From contig NZ_JAVJAN010000015.1 of the NCBI RefSeq assembly GCF_031344075.1, positions 15,792 to 79,791 on the forward strand: 64,000 bases of DNA. The letters are read 5' to 3'. Origin of the DNA: Clostridium aquiflavi (GTDB lineage Bacteria; Bacillota; Clostridia; Clostridiales; Clostridiaceae). Positions within the stretch are counted from its first letter, which is position 1, and every line of letters begins with the position of its first letter. This document shows, piece by piece, positions 33,632-42,504 of the stretch. The notes beneath the pieces are model-generated. The model searched no databases. It saw nothing but the letters and a program-made list of their open reading frames with translations, and had not been told where the DNA came from. Made by a program: the position numbers and the translations under genes.

Positions 33632-34216
33632 TTGGATATCCAAGACACAATAATGCGTTGTAAGCTAGGGGAAAAGGAGGCATTTCAGGAACTTTTGCAA
33701 ACCGTAGAAAAGAAAGCATTGGCCACTGCTTATTTTTTATCTGGAAAAAGAGGAATTGCAGAGGACATTCTTCAGGAAACTTATATGAAATGTTTTATGG
33801 AAATAGATAAGCTTAAAGATCCTGAAGCATTTAAAATATGGTTTTTTAGAATTCTTGTTCGCACAGGCTGGAAAATGTCTAAAAAACAATCAATGCTAGT
33901 TCCTACTGATATAACATCAGAAAATGAAGCTTTGTTTTATAATGAAAAACAAAATGAAGAAAATATAATTGATACTTATGAAACAAAGCACATAGTAAAA
34001 AGTGCAATTAATAATTTAAGTGAAAATTTAAAAACTGTTGTTATTTTATATTACTTTAATGATATGTCAATAGAAGAAATTTCAAAAGTAACTGGATGCT
34101 TTAAAGCAACAGTAAAATCCCGTTTATTCTATGCAAGAGGTGCTTTAAAAAAGCAATTGGGTGATTGTTTTGAAAACCAAAATCATCTAGCAGAAGTTAA
34201 ATGCAAACAAATATAG
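33632..34216 (+). CDS. ECF-type RNA polymerase sigma factor
   Basis: A 194-residue sigma-70 group IV protein: region 2 about residues 15-85 (AYFLSGKRGIAEDILQETYMKCFMEIDKL) and region 4 about 120-175 (SENLKTVVILYYFNDMSIEEISKVTGCFKATVKSRLFYARGALKKQL). TTG is the start, with AAGGAG 11 nt before it. It is followed 36 bp later by a single-span protein that is its likely anti-sigma factor, so it should direct an envelope stress or antimicrobial response. Confidence 0.9.
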   Translation: MDIQDTIMRCKLGEKEAFQELLQTVEKKALATAYFLSGKRGIAEDILQETYMKCFMEIDKLKDPEAFKIWFFRILVRTGWKMSKKQSMLVPTDITSENEALFYNEKQNEENIIDTYETKHIVKSAINNLSENLKTVVILYYFNDMSIEEISKVTGCFKATVKSRLFYARGALKKQLGDCFENQNHLAEVKCKQI

Positions 34217-34252
34217 TGTAAGTCAACTATATAGATAAAGGAGTGTATTAGA

Positions 34253-35185
34253 ATGAATAAGAATGATAAATTTGACAGTTTAATAAAATCAGCTATGGAT
34301 GATAGTGCTAATAATATTAAAGCATCAAGAGATATTTTTAATGATGCTTGGAATAAAAAAGAACAAGGAGTGACTAATATGAGTTATTTTAAAATAAAAA
34401 ATATAAAAAAAGCGGCGTTGATTACTGCATGTTGTGCAGCATTTTCTATTGTTGGAGTTTTTACAGTTTCACCAGAAGTTAGAGCAGCTGCACAGGAAGT
34501 CTTTAGAACAATATTTATAACTGATGAATCTGGTAATATTGTAGAAAGATCGGAAGATGAAAAGGTTCCAGTTGGTTTTGGTGTTGTACCAATAACAGAT
34601 GAGAATAAGGAAGATATGGAAAGAAGAATTGGTTTTAAAATTAATTTACCTGAAAAAATAGGAAATTATTCATATGAAAAAATAGAAGATTATGTTATGG
34701 AACCAGGTGTAACAATAATGGCTGATGGTGTAAAATATAAGGATTCAAGTGAGGTACGTGACAAATTAGAGAAGGCAATAGATGATGAGAAAACTTTTGA
34801 TGAGCTTAGTAAGGATTATAAGGTTACTATGATGCCTGGTTTAACATATGTAGATAATCAAGGACACAAATTCCGATTAACCTTATTTAAATATAATGAA
34901 AATTCTTCAAAACAACTTGAAGATGATGAAAAAGAAATAAATATTAATGATATTAAATGTAGAATATCACAAGGAAAAAATGTTAAATATAATGTGAAGA
35001 AGAATTCAGAAGGTGAAGGTGTAACTGATCTGGAAAATAAACCAATTGCCATAGATGAACGTTATGATATGGAATGGAACTATGACGGAGTAAGATATTG
35101 TTTATATATTGGAAATGATTCTTCTCATGTTGATGCAGCAATACAATTTGCAGAAGATTATATAAAAATTTTGAAGCAATCATAG
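34253..35185 (+). CDS. Putative membrane anti-sigma factor
   Basis: The 310-residue protein has a short N-terminal cytoplasmic domain, one membrane helix (about 54-72, AALITACCAAFSIVGVFTV), the SPEVRAAAQEVFRTIF linker typical of proteins next to ECF sigma genes, and an approximately 210-residue extracellular domain (DUF4367/DUF4179-like by build). It should hold the upstream sigma factor until an external signal releases it. No protease site can be read. GGAG precedes the ATG. Confidence 0.75.
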   Translation: MNKNDKFDSLIKSAMDDSANNIKASRDIFNDAWNKKEQGVTNMSYFKIKNIKKAALITACCAAFSIVGVFTVSPEVRAAAQEVFRTIFITDESGNIVERSEDEKVPVGFGVVPITDENKEDMERRIGFKINLPEKIGNYSYEKIEDYVMEPGVTIMADGVKYKDSSEVRDKLEKAIDDEKTFDELSKDYKVTMMPGLTYVDNQGHKFRLTLFKYNENSSKQLEDDEKEININDIKCRISQGKNVKYNVKKNSEGEGVTDLENKPIAIDERYDMEWNYDGVRYCLYIGNDSSHVDAAIQFAEDYIKILKQS

Positions 35186-35225
35186 AATAAAATATAAATA
35201 TAAAAAAGTAGAATATGATTAATAA

Positions 35226-35257
35226 AATGAGTAGCTGAAAAAGGTACTCATTTTTTA
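35226..35257 (+). terminator. Terminator of the sigma/anti-sigma operon
   Basis: AATGAGTA (35226-35233) / TACTCATT (35245-35252), then TTTTTATT. Loop sequence is shared with the hairpin at 33432, with compensated stem changes. Confidence 0.8.
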
Positions 35258-35367
35258 TTGTGTTGGATTCAGTAAATATTATTGCTATTAATTTACTTTC
35301 AATAAATTATATAAATAAAATATGGTAAAATAGTAATTAATTAAAATAAAAACGGAGGCTATAGTAT

Positions 35368-36345
35368 ATGGAAAATAAAATTAAAGTTGGAGTAATTGGA
35401 TATGGGAATTTAGGAAGAGGGGTATTAAAGGCAATCAAACAAAATGACGACATAGAGTTAGAGGCTGTATTTACAAGAAGAGAAGGAGTTTCTATTGAAG
35501 ATGGCTTAAATGCTATACATATTTCAAAAATCGCAGAATATAAAGATAAAATTGATGTTATGATACTTTGCGGAGGATCAGCTACTGACTTACCGGAACA
35601 AGGACCTAAGATCGCAGAAATGTTTAATACTGTAGATAGTTTTGATACACATGCAAAGATTCCACAATATTTTGAAAGAATTGATAAGGTTGCTAAATCT
35701 GCTGGAACTTTAAGTATAATTTCAGTTGGTTGGGATCCAGGTTTATTTTCTTTAAATAGATTAATAGGTCAATCAATTTTACCAGAAGGAAAAGATTATA
35801 CTTTTTGGGGTAAAGGTGTAAGTCAAGGTCACTCAGATGCTATAAGAAGAATAGATGGAGTTAAAGACGGAAAACAATATACAATTCCTAAAGAAGAAGC
35901 ATTATCAAAAGTTAGAACTGGTGAAAATCCAGAATTTACAACTAGAGAAAAACATCTAAGAGTTTGTTATGTTGTATTAGAAGATGGTGCAGATAAGACA
36001 AGAGTAGAGAATGAAATTAAGACTATGCCAAATTATTTTTCAGACTATGATACGGAAGTTAACTTTATAAGTGAAGAAGAATTAAAGAAAAATCATTCAG
36101 GAATGCCACATGGAGGTTTTGTTATAAGAACAGGGGTTACAGGTAATGGAAATAAGGAGAAAATAGAATTTTCACTTTCATTAGAGAGTAATCCAGAGTT
36201 TACTTCAAGTGTATTAGTTGCATATGCTAGAGCAATTGTTAAGATGGCTAAAGAAGGAAAAACAGGTGCTTGCACAGTATTTGATGTTCCACCAGCATAT
36301 CTTTCAGCAAAATCACCAGAAGAGTTAAGAAAAGAATTATTATAA
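35368..36345 (+). CDS. ddh: meso-Diaminopimelate dehydrogenase
   Basis: The 325-residue NADP-dependent enzyme makes meso-DAP from tetrahydrodipicolinate in one step for lysine and peptidoglycan. The N-terminal Rossmann motif VGVIGYGNLGRGV, CGGSATDLPEQ, SVGWDPGLFSLNR, FWGKGVSQGHSDAIRRI and GKTGACTVFDVPPAYLS are diagnostic. GGAGG is 10 nt before the ATG. Monocistronic; no lysine riboswitch seen upstream. Confidence 0.95.
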   Translation: MENKIKVGVIGYGNLGRGVLKAIKQNDDIELEAVFTRREGVSIEDGLNAIHISKIAEYKDKIDVMILCGGSATDLPEQGPKIAEMFNTVDSFDTHAKIPQYFERIDKVAKSAGTLSIISVGWDPGLFSLNRLIGQSILPEGKDYTFWGKGVSQGHSDAIRRIDGVKDGKQYTIPKEEALSKVRTGENPEFTTREKHLRVCYVVLEDGADKTRVENEIKTMPNYFSDYDTEVNFISEEELKKNHSGMPHGGFVIRTGVTGNGNKEKIEFSLSLESNPEFTSSVLVAYARAIVKMAKEGKTGACTVFDVPPAYLSAKSPEELRKELL

Positions 36346-36428
36346 TATTTAGTATTTAAAAATTGCTAAAATGTTATATAGGCTAGCAAAGTATTATCTA
36401 GTAAATAAAAATTAAGTTATTAATTAAC

Positions 36429-36474
36429 AAAAGAGATAAATGGATTAATATATAAGCTCATTTATCTCTTTTAT
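36429..36474 (+). terminator. Terminator of ddh
   Basis: AAAAGAGATAAATG (36429-36442) / CATTTATCTCTTTT (36459-36472). Its T-rich tail supplies the target duplication of the MITE that follows. Confidence 0.85.
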
Positions 36475-36478
36475 TTAT

Positions 36479-36619
36479 GGCTATGTTTTAGCAGAGTGTT
36501 GATATATGCATAAGCAAAGTGGGCGGAGTAATTGAACTTAGGAATTCTAAAATGAGTATAGTCCAATTACAATACCACTTCACCTATTGCATATATCAAC
36601 ACTGTTTTAAAACATAGTC
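36479..36619. mobile_element. Repeat family B MITE with 8-bp target duplication
   Basis: 141 bp with ends GGCTATGTTTTA and TAAAACATAGTC, inner arms GTGTTGATATATGCA / TGCATATATCAACAC, and further pairing toward the centre, so it folds into one long hairpin. TTATTTAT occurs immediately on both sides (36471-36478, 36620-36627), a perfect 8-bp target site duplication. No reading frame. Related copies at 42349 and 63707. Confidence 0.85.
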
Positions 36620-36692
36620 TTATTTATATATAATAATCTAGATTACTAATAATATTTTATTTATTATATAAATTATTTACTAAAAAAAAATA

Positions 36693-37457
36693 TTATATTA
36701 AATTAACATAGTATTCTTCAAGTAAATTAATTATAGATTTATCAGGTAAATCTTCAGTAATAATACCATGAAAATCAACAGCATTTGAAAAAATAAAACT
36801 GCCATTTGTTTTAAATTTCTCATTTAACATTACTAAAAATAATTCTTTAGATATGCTTATTATAGCCTTTTTAGTACATGAATCCTCTGAAATGGCAGTG
36901 CTTATACTACCATCACTAAGGTCAATCCCAGTACAACCTAGAAATGCTTTATTACAACGATATTCTTTTATTTGCTCAATGGAATACGATCCAATGCTAC
37001 CACCTACAAATACATTATAGTCTCCACCAATAAAAATAAAATGTGTCTTTGAATTTTCAGGAATTAATGATGATATTTCAAACATATTTGTGATTAAAGT
37101 TATGGGTGTATCATTTTTTACTATTAATTTTGCAATCATATATGAAATAGTTGATGCATCTAAAAAAATAGTATCATTTTCATTTATTTGATTAAAAGCT
37201 TTTTGAGCAACAATTTCCTTTAAATCAATGTTTTCAACCACACGTTTACTAAAACTTTGGCAATTAACAAGTGAATGTTTTACATTTATAGCACCACCGT
37301 AAGTACGCTGTAATAGATTTTTTTTCTCTAAAGCTTGAAGGTCTTTTCTAATCATGCTTTCACTTACATTAAATTCTTTACTTAAATCTTTAACTAATAC
37401 TTTCCCGTTTTTATCCAATAAATCTAAAATATATTTATAACGTTCTTCTATAAACAT
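36693..37457 (-). CDS. DeoR-family transcriptional regulator
   Basis: The 254-residue protein has an N-terminal DeoR helix-turn-helix (RYKYILDLLDKNGKVLVKDLSKEFNVSESMIRKDLQALE) and a sugar-phosphate isomerase-like sensor domain (IFLDASTISYMIAKL, LITNMFEISSL, FIGGDYN, GCTGIDLSDG). Such proteins sense phosphorylated sugars. It is divergent from a Cof-type HAD phosphatase, and a 19-bp inverted repeat between them is the likely operator. GGAG precedes the ATG. Confidence 0.9.
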   Translation of the reverse strand: MFIEERYKYILDLLDKNGKVLVKDLSKEFNVSESMIRKDLQALEKKNLLQRTYGGAINVKHSLVNCQSFSKRVVENIDLKEIVAQKAFNQINENDTIFLDASTISYMIAKLIVKNDTPITLITNMFEISSLIPENSKTHFIFIGGDYNVFVGGSIGSYSIEQIKEYRCNKAFLGCTGIDLSDGSISTAISEDSCTKKAIISISKELFLVMLNEKFKTNGSFIFSNAVDFHGIITEDLPDKSIINLLEEYYVNLI

Positions 37458-37474
37458 TTTTATATCTCCTTAAA

Positions 37475-37547
37475 TTATCATTTATTATCATTTTAATATA
37501 AAATAACTATAATTTCAATTGACAAATGATAATAAACGATATAAAAT
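37475..37547 (+). promoter_or_regulatory. HAD gene promoter and 19-bp inverted-repeat operator
   Basis: TTATCATTTATTATCATTT (37475-37493) and AAATGATAATAAACGATAT (37524-37542) are complementary at 17 of 19 positions. The second arm lies in the spacer of TTGACA (37519-37524) -17 bp- TAAAAT (37542-37547). A DeoR dimer bridging both arms would repress the phosphatase and probably itself. Confidence 0.7.
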
Positions 37548-37578
37548 CAGAATAAATAAGAAGATGGGGGATGGATTT

Positions 37579-38373
37579 ATGGAAAAGATTATATTTTTGG
37601 ATATAGATGGAACATTATTAGATTGTTTTAATGGATTATTAGATATTACACCAAAAGTTAAAAAGGTAATTCGTTTCTTACAAGCTAATGAAAATTATGT
37701 TTTTATTGCTTCTGGTAGACCATATGCATTTTTGAGCCAAGCCATATTAGAGTTTGGATTTGATGGTTTTATTTTAGCAAATGGAGCTCAAGTGATAATT
37801 GATAATAAAACGATATATAGTGATCCTATTAATAAAGAGTTTGTAAAAAATCTAATATCTAAATTTGAAAGACATAATATCCAATATATTTTAGAAGGAG
37901 AACTTTACTCATATATGAAAGAAGATTATAAAGAGTTTTATAATTTTTATGACAGTTTAGGGATTTCTAGAAGATATATAAAAAGTGATTATGATATTGA
38001 AGAAATTAATGTTCATAAAGTAGAAATGCTATGTACTGATGATGAAGCTTCAAGATTATGTTTATCATTAGTAAAGAGTAATTCTGATTATGATTATTTT
38101 AGCAGCATAGATGAGAAATCTTTTGAACTATATTCAAAGAAAAATACTAAAGCAACTGGAATATTAAAAGCTTTAGAACACTTAGATATTCCCATTGAAA
38201 ATAGCTATGCATTTGGAGATGGAAAAAATGATATAGAAATGCTATCAACAGTTGGATGTGGAATAGCAATGGGAAACGCTTGCGATGAAGTTAAGAAATA
38301 TGCAAAAAAAGTTACTGATACTGTACATAATGATGGGGTAGCAATAGGAATAGAAAGATATGTGGTTTGCTAA
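37579..38373 (+). CDS. Cof-type HAD-IIB phosphatase
   Basis: About 264 residues: motif I IIFLDIDGTLLD, motif II IASGRPYAF, IIB cap in the middle, and motifs III/IV KATGILKALEHL and FGDGKNDIEML. These enzymes dephosphorylate sugar phosphates. ATG 37579 is the start (GGGGGATG upstream); in-frame codons from 37519 lie inside the promoter. It is controlled from the same region as the divergent DeoR gene. Confidence 0.88.
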   Translation: MEKIIFLDIDGTLLDCFNGLLDITPKVKKVIRFLQANENYVFIASGRPYAFLSQAILEFGFDGFILANGAQVIIDNKTIYSDPINKEFVKNLISKFERHNIQYILEGELYSYMKEDYKEFYNFYDSLGISRRYIKSDYDIEEINVHKVEMLCTDDEASRLCLSLVKSNSDYDYFSSIDEKSFELYSKKNTKATGILKALEHLDIPIENSYAFGDGKNDIEMLSTVGCGIAMGNACDEVKKYAKKVTDTVHNDGVAIGIERYVVC

Positions 38374-38502
38374 GGAATAAAAAAAGTTTAATATATTGAT
38401 TTCAAATAGAATTATATATTAATTATAATGATAAATTTATTAAATAAAAATATTGATTTGGAGTTAGAAGATTAAAGATAGAAAATTAGAAGGTGTTGGG
38501 GT

Positions 38503-38541
38503 GAACCGTATCATAAATAAATAGATACGGTTCTATTTTTA
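38503..38541 (+). terminator. Terminator of the Cof-type gene
   Basis: GAACCGTATC (38503-38512) / GATACGGTTC (38524-38533), then TATTTTT. It also faces the convergent gene at 38561. Confidence 0.82.
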
Positions 38542-38560
38542 TCATAAATTTATATATTAA

Positions 38561-39199
38561 CTATTTGAATTTTTGTGGAAATTGTTTAATTATACCGTCA
38601 GTAAGTATATCTGCAAACATAATCATATGTTTTTCACCTTTATCATATGATTCAATATCGGATTTCCAATCTTTATTTAAGCTGGCTACAACTTGATCTG
38701 TAACAAATTGTAGATGTTTATATAGCATATCTTTTAAAACTTTGTTTGAATAGTTAGGATTAGCAGAACTTAAAAAATCGGATATTTTATCAGCATTTTC
38801 ATACCAAAGTTTATTATATTTTTCTAAATCATCTTTATTTTCACTTTTAGCAGCATCAGTAACTTGCCCTGCAAGTTCTATATGCTCCCTTAGTAGTACA
38901 GAAAGTTTATTTCCAGCAGCTTCTCCGTAATAAGGTTTAATTGAATTTCCAATGTCATCTTGATTTTTAAGAAGTCTTTCTAGTACAGTTTTTTTATCTT
39001 CAAGTGAGGATAGATCACTTGTAATAAAGCTTTTAGTCCATGAAACATGATCTATCCAAAGAATTTGCTCTGACATTCTTAAATCACATGTAGCCTTGTT
39101 ACAAGGGATACCTTTTTCTGACGCTTGAGATTTAACTGGTACTAAAATTAAAGTTAATAGAAATGATGATAATAATAAATTTCTTAAAATTCCTTTCAT
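38561..39199 (-). CDS. Exported helical-bundle protein of unknown function
   Basis: The 212-residue protein has a signal peptide (LLLSSFLLTLILVPVKSQAS, probable cleavage after residue 27) and an all-helical mature domain rich in His/Trp (ILWIDHVSWTKS, LLKNQDDIGNSIKPYYGEA, LLREHIELAGQV, MLYKHLQFVTDQ). Similar secreted proteins in Bacillus and Clostridium are sometimes mislabelled glycosyltransferases; I see no glycosyltransferase motif. C33 and C38 could form a disulfide. A Fur-type box 190 bp upstream hints at an iron link. Function unknown. Confidence 0.7.
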   Translation of the reverse strand: MKGILRNLLLSSFLLTLILVPVKSQASEKGIPCNKATCDLRMSEQILWIDHVSWTKSFITSDLSSLEDKKTVLERLLKNQDDIGNSIKPYYGEAAGNKLSVLLREHIELAGQVTDAAKSENKDDLEKYNKLWYENADKISDFLSSANPNYSNKVLKDMLYKHLQFVTDQVVASLNKDWKSDIESYDKGEKHMIMFADILTDGIIKQFPQKFK

Positions 39200-39390
39200 A
39201 GTTATATAGTCCTTTCAACAGTAAAATTTGATTTTAGTTTGTTCAAGATTATATAAATTTATACTGCTAAATATGGAGCGTGATTTGTTAAAAGTAGTAA
39301 ATGAAGTAGACAATGAATGTATGCATACGATAATATTATAAATATTGCTATTAAAATATCCAATTTATCACAATAAAAGCATCTATAATA

Positions 39391-39405
39391 TGATAATGGT
39401 TTTCA
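39391..39405. promoter_or_regulatory. Fur-type box in the 39.2-39.6 kb gap
   Basis: TGATAATGGTTTTCA, 12 of 14 to the Fur palindrome, 192 bp before the exported-protein start and 256 bp before the chemoreceptor. Which gene it serves is unclear. Nothing else is recognisable in 39200-39660. Confidence 0.45.
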
Positions 39406-39660
39406 TTTACAAGTGATAAATTATATGTTATATTATTTTTAGATTTAATTTTATCATATCAAATCTGATTCTATTAGGTTCTTATGAAAAATAGATTAAC
39501 ATTTTGCAGAACTACTAATTCTTTGAAAGTTGAATAAGTTTGTTAATTAATATTTTTTGTCAAACTACTTATCCAAGCTAAATTTATTGTGTTTCTAAAA
39601 TTTGAGAAGAGCAATGCTCATATAACTTAACAGATGAGGAAAAATACTAAGGAGGATTTC

Positions 39661-41343
39661 ATGAAGATTAAAGATATGCCAATATATAAAAAACTAATAG
39701 TTTCATTTATTGGAATAGCAATAATTTCAATAATATCAGGTTTAATTGCACTTGGTTTTCTAATAAAAACTAATAAGGATTATCAATATGCTTTGGTTAA
39801 TTATGGATTTTCACAAGGTGATATTGGGAAATTAGGTATGGAGATTCAAAAATCTAGAGCGATTGTACGTGATATTATATTTTTAGAAAATAAGGATGAA
39901 CTATTAGAATCTCAAAACTTACTTGATGAATGTGAGAATAAAATAAGTGAATTATTACAAGAAATTGGAAATAAAAGTATGACAGATAAAGAAAAAGAAA
40001 TATTTAATAATCTTAAGGATTCAGTTGAAAAGTATGATACTGTTAGAACAAAAGTAGTTAATTTAGGGCTAGGTAATAAAAATCAGGAATCATTAGATTT
40101 ATTTAGAAAAGAAGGTAAACCTGTTATAGCAAATATAACTACTTTAGCAGATGAACTTTTAAATAATAATATTATTGATTGTGATAAAGTTTCAAATAGA
40201 TTAAGAATATTATCATTCATTGCAATATTGGCAGTAATATCATGTATAATAATTTCTTTTGTATTAACTATAGTATTGGCAAAGCGTATTTCAAAGTTGA
40301 TAAGTAATCCAATAAATGACATGGTAAATATTGCGAATGAAATATCACAAGGAAATTTAAATGTTTCAATTGAATCAACATCAAAGGATGAAATTGGAGA
40401 ATTAACTGATGCATTTTCTAAAATGGTTAAATCTTTAAAGGCTTATATTGATGATATAGAGAATGTTTTGGAGAATGTTTCAAATGGAAACTTGAACATA
40501 GAAACTGAAGTAGAGTATAAGGGAAACTTTCTTGAAATAAAAAGTTCATTATATAATATTTTGCAATCCTTAAATGAAGTATTTGGTGAAATTAGAGAGG
40601 CATCTAATCAAGTTACTGGAGGCTCAGAACAAGTTTCAACAACTGCACAAGTTTTATCAGAAGGATCTACAAATCAAGCAAGTTCAGTGGAAGAATTATC
40701 AGCATCAATGCAAAGAATAAATGAAAAAGTAAAAAATAATGCTGAAAATGCAGATAATACTAATGAGATAACAATTAAACTACTTGAAGATGTACAAAAA
40801 AGTAATGATGAAATGAAAAATATGTTAAGCTCAATGAATAAGATAGAAAAATCATCCAATGATATAAATAATATTATTAAGGCTATTGATGACATAGCAG
40901 CACAAACTAATTTGCTTGCATTAAATGCTGCAATAGAAGCAGCTAGAGCAGGTGAGGCAGGAAAAGGTTTTGCTGTAGTCGCTGAAGAGGTAAGAAAGTT
41001 AGCAAATCAAAGTGCACAAGCTTCAAAACAAACAGCTATATTAATTGAAGAAGCAATAAATAACATAATTACTGGGAAAAATTTAGCAAATAATACAGCA
41101 GAAAATTTATTAGAAGTAGTTAATAAAGTAAATAAAGTTACAGCATTAGTTTGTGATATAGCATCTTCATCAGAAGAACAAGCAGAATCAATTGCACAAG
41201 TGAATAGTGGTATTATCCAAATTTCAGATATTATTCAATCTAATTCAGCAATATCAGAAGAAAGTGCTGCTGCAAGTGAAGAATTAACAGCACAAGCAGA
41301 AACTTTGAATACAATGATAAGAAGACTTAAATTGAGAAAATAA
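39661..41343 (+). CDS. Methyl-accepting chemotaxis protein (four-helix-bundle sensor)
   Basis: About 560 residues: membrane helix at about 12-34, an extracytoplasmic helical sensor (about 35-180), second helix about 183-207, HAMP (about 208-260), and a signalling domain with the hairpin tip DIAAQTNLLALNAAIEAARAGEAGKGFAVVAEEVRKLA. It signals to CheA/CheW. Start is ATG 39661 after AAGGAGG. The ligand is not inferable; the sensor resembles 4HB_MCP domains. Confidence 0.92.
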   Translation: MKIKDMPIYKKLIVSFIGIAIISIISGLIALGFLIKTNKDYQYALVNYGFSQGDIGKLGMEIQKSRAIVRDIIFLENKDELLESQNLLDECENKISELLQEIGNKSMTDKEKEIFNNLKDSVEKYDTVRTKVVNLGLGNKNQESLDLFRKEGKPVIANITTLADELLNNNIIDCDKVSNRLRILSFIAILAVISCIIISFVLTIVLAKRISKLISNPINDMVNIANEISQGNLNVSIESTSKDEIGELTDAFSKMVKSLKAYIDDIENVLENVSNGNLNIETEVEYKGNFLEIKSSLYNILQSLNEVFGEIREASNQVTGGSEQVSTTAQVLSEGSTNQASSVEELSASMQRINEKVKNNAENADNTNEITIKLLEDVQKSNDEMKNMLSSMNKIEKSSNDINNIIKAIDDIAAQTNLLALNAAIEAARAGEAGKGFAVVAEEVRKLANQSAQASKQTAILIEEAINNIITGKNLANNTAENLLEVVNKVNKVTALVCDIASSSEEQAESIAQVNSGIIQISDIIQSNSAISEESAAASEELTAQAETLNTMIRRLKLRK

Positions 41344-41377
41344 ATTTAAAATAATAAACTTAAAATATAGAAAAAAT

Positions 41378-41412
41378 AAAAGAGGCTTCTAATTGAATGA
41401 AGCCTCTTTATT
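41378..41412 (+). terminator. Terminator of the chemoreceptor gene
   Basis: AAAGAGGCTTC / GAAGCCTCTTT, 11-bp stem, then TTTATTG. Confidence 0.82.
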
Positions 41413-41576
41413 GATTGAAACATTATAATTAATAAAAACCATTAATATTAATTTGTTTTGAAAAAATATTAATAAATTTAATGAGAGTAAAATTATGGTG
41501 TATAATAATAACATAATTACCATTTAATAAAAGTATATGGTCAAAATATATATGGTTTAATATATGGAGGAGAAAT

Positions 41577-42332
41577 ATGAATATTTTAATTACTAACGAT
41601 GATGGTATAGGTGCTAGAGGAATAAAAACTTTGGCAGAAAAGATGTTAGAAAAGCATAATGTAATAGTTGTTGCACCAAGAGAACAAAAAAGTGCATCAA
41701 GCCATTCTATATCTATTAATATACCAATTAAAATTAGAGAAGAAAAGATTGAAGGCTTAGATTGTAAGGCTTATAGTATTGTTGGAACACCAGCAGATTG
41801 TACTCAAGCTGGAATATCATTATTAGCTAAAGATATTGATCTTGTTATTTCAGGTATAAATAGAGGCTTTAATAGTGGAATTGATATTCTATATTCAGGT
41901 ACTGTTTCAGCTGCAATAGAAGGAGCAATTTATGATGTACCATCCATTGCTATATCTATGGATGTAGATTGGAATAGAGATGATGAGGACTACAGTAAAG
42001 CTGCTAATTGGGTAAGTAAAGTAGTTAATTTAGCGGAGAAAAAATATTTAAAAAAGAATGTAGTATTAAATGTTAATGTTCCTAATATTAATGAAGAGGA
42101 TATTAAAGGATTAAAAGTATGTAAGATTGGAAAATCTACATACAAAACAGAATATGTTCTTTTACAAGAAGATGATGATAGAGTTTATGAAACTAGAGGT
42201 GTTAGAAATGAAATAGAAAAAGATGAAAGTGATTTATACTTTTTATCTCAAGGCTATGTTACATTAACACCATTACATTTCGATTTTACAAATTTTAAGG
42301 AACTAAATGAAGTTAAAAAAATTTTTGAATAA
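41577..42332 (+). CDS. surE: 5'/3'-nucleotidase SurE
   Basis: The 251-residue enzyme has the metal-binding start ILITNDDGIGARGI (D8, D9), VAPREQKSASSHSI, VGTPADCTQAGI and the SGINRGFNSGIDILYSGTVSAA active-site segment. It hydrolyses nucleoside monophosphates in the cytoplasm. GGAGG precedes the ATG. Monocistronic, followed by repeat B copy 2. Confidence 0.95.
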   Translation: MNILITNDDGIGARGIKTLAEKMLEKHNVIVVAPREQKSASSHSISINIPIKIREEKIEGLDCKAYSIVGTPADCTQAGISLLAKDIDLVISGINRGFNSGIDILYSGTVSAAIEGAIYDVPSIAISMDVDWNRDDEDYSKAANWVSKVVNLAEKKYLKKNVVLNVNVPNINEEDIKGLKVCKIGKSTYKTEYVLLQEDDDRVYETRGVRNEIEKDESDLYFLSQGYVTLTPLHFDFTNFKELNEVKKIFE

Positions 42333-42348
42333 ATTTAAGGACTTTTTA

Positions 42349-42437
42349 GGCTCTGCTTTAGTAGCGTGTTGATATATGCATAAGCAAAGTGGAACAAGTA
42401 ATTATTGCATATATTAACACATATTTAAAACAGAGCC
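42349..42437. mobile_element. Repeat family B MITE, short copy
   Basis: 89 bp with ends GGCTCTGCTTTAG and TTTAAAACAGAGCC and inner arms GTGTTGATATATGCA / TGCATATATTAACAC; the core is shortened by about 50 bp relative to 36479. No target duplication can be seen. Confidence 0.8.
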
Positions 42438-42452
42438 TATATTAAAGTGCAA

Positions 42453-42500
42453 TTTTTTTATTCTTTAGGAATTTATATTATTAAAATAATTTATGAAATA
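42453..42500. repeat. Repeat family A, degenerate copy 3
   Basis: T-run plus ATTCTTTAGGAATTTATATT, then diverging; the DnaA-box part is lost. It lies 15 bp after the repeat B copy, the same neighbourhood as at 63.7-64 kb. Confidence 0.75.
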
Positions 42501-42504
42501 AAAT

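Noticed and set aside
37475..37542. Fur boxes at the DeoR/Cof promoter (TGATAAT-like strings)
   Set aside because: The arms form a 19-bp inverted repeat with AAATGATAATAAACGAT, which does not fit the 7-1-7 arrangement and is better explained as the DeoR operator.
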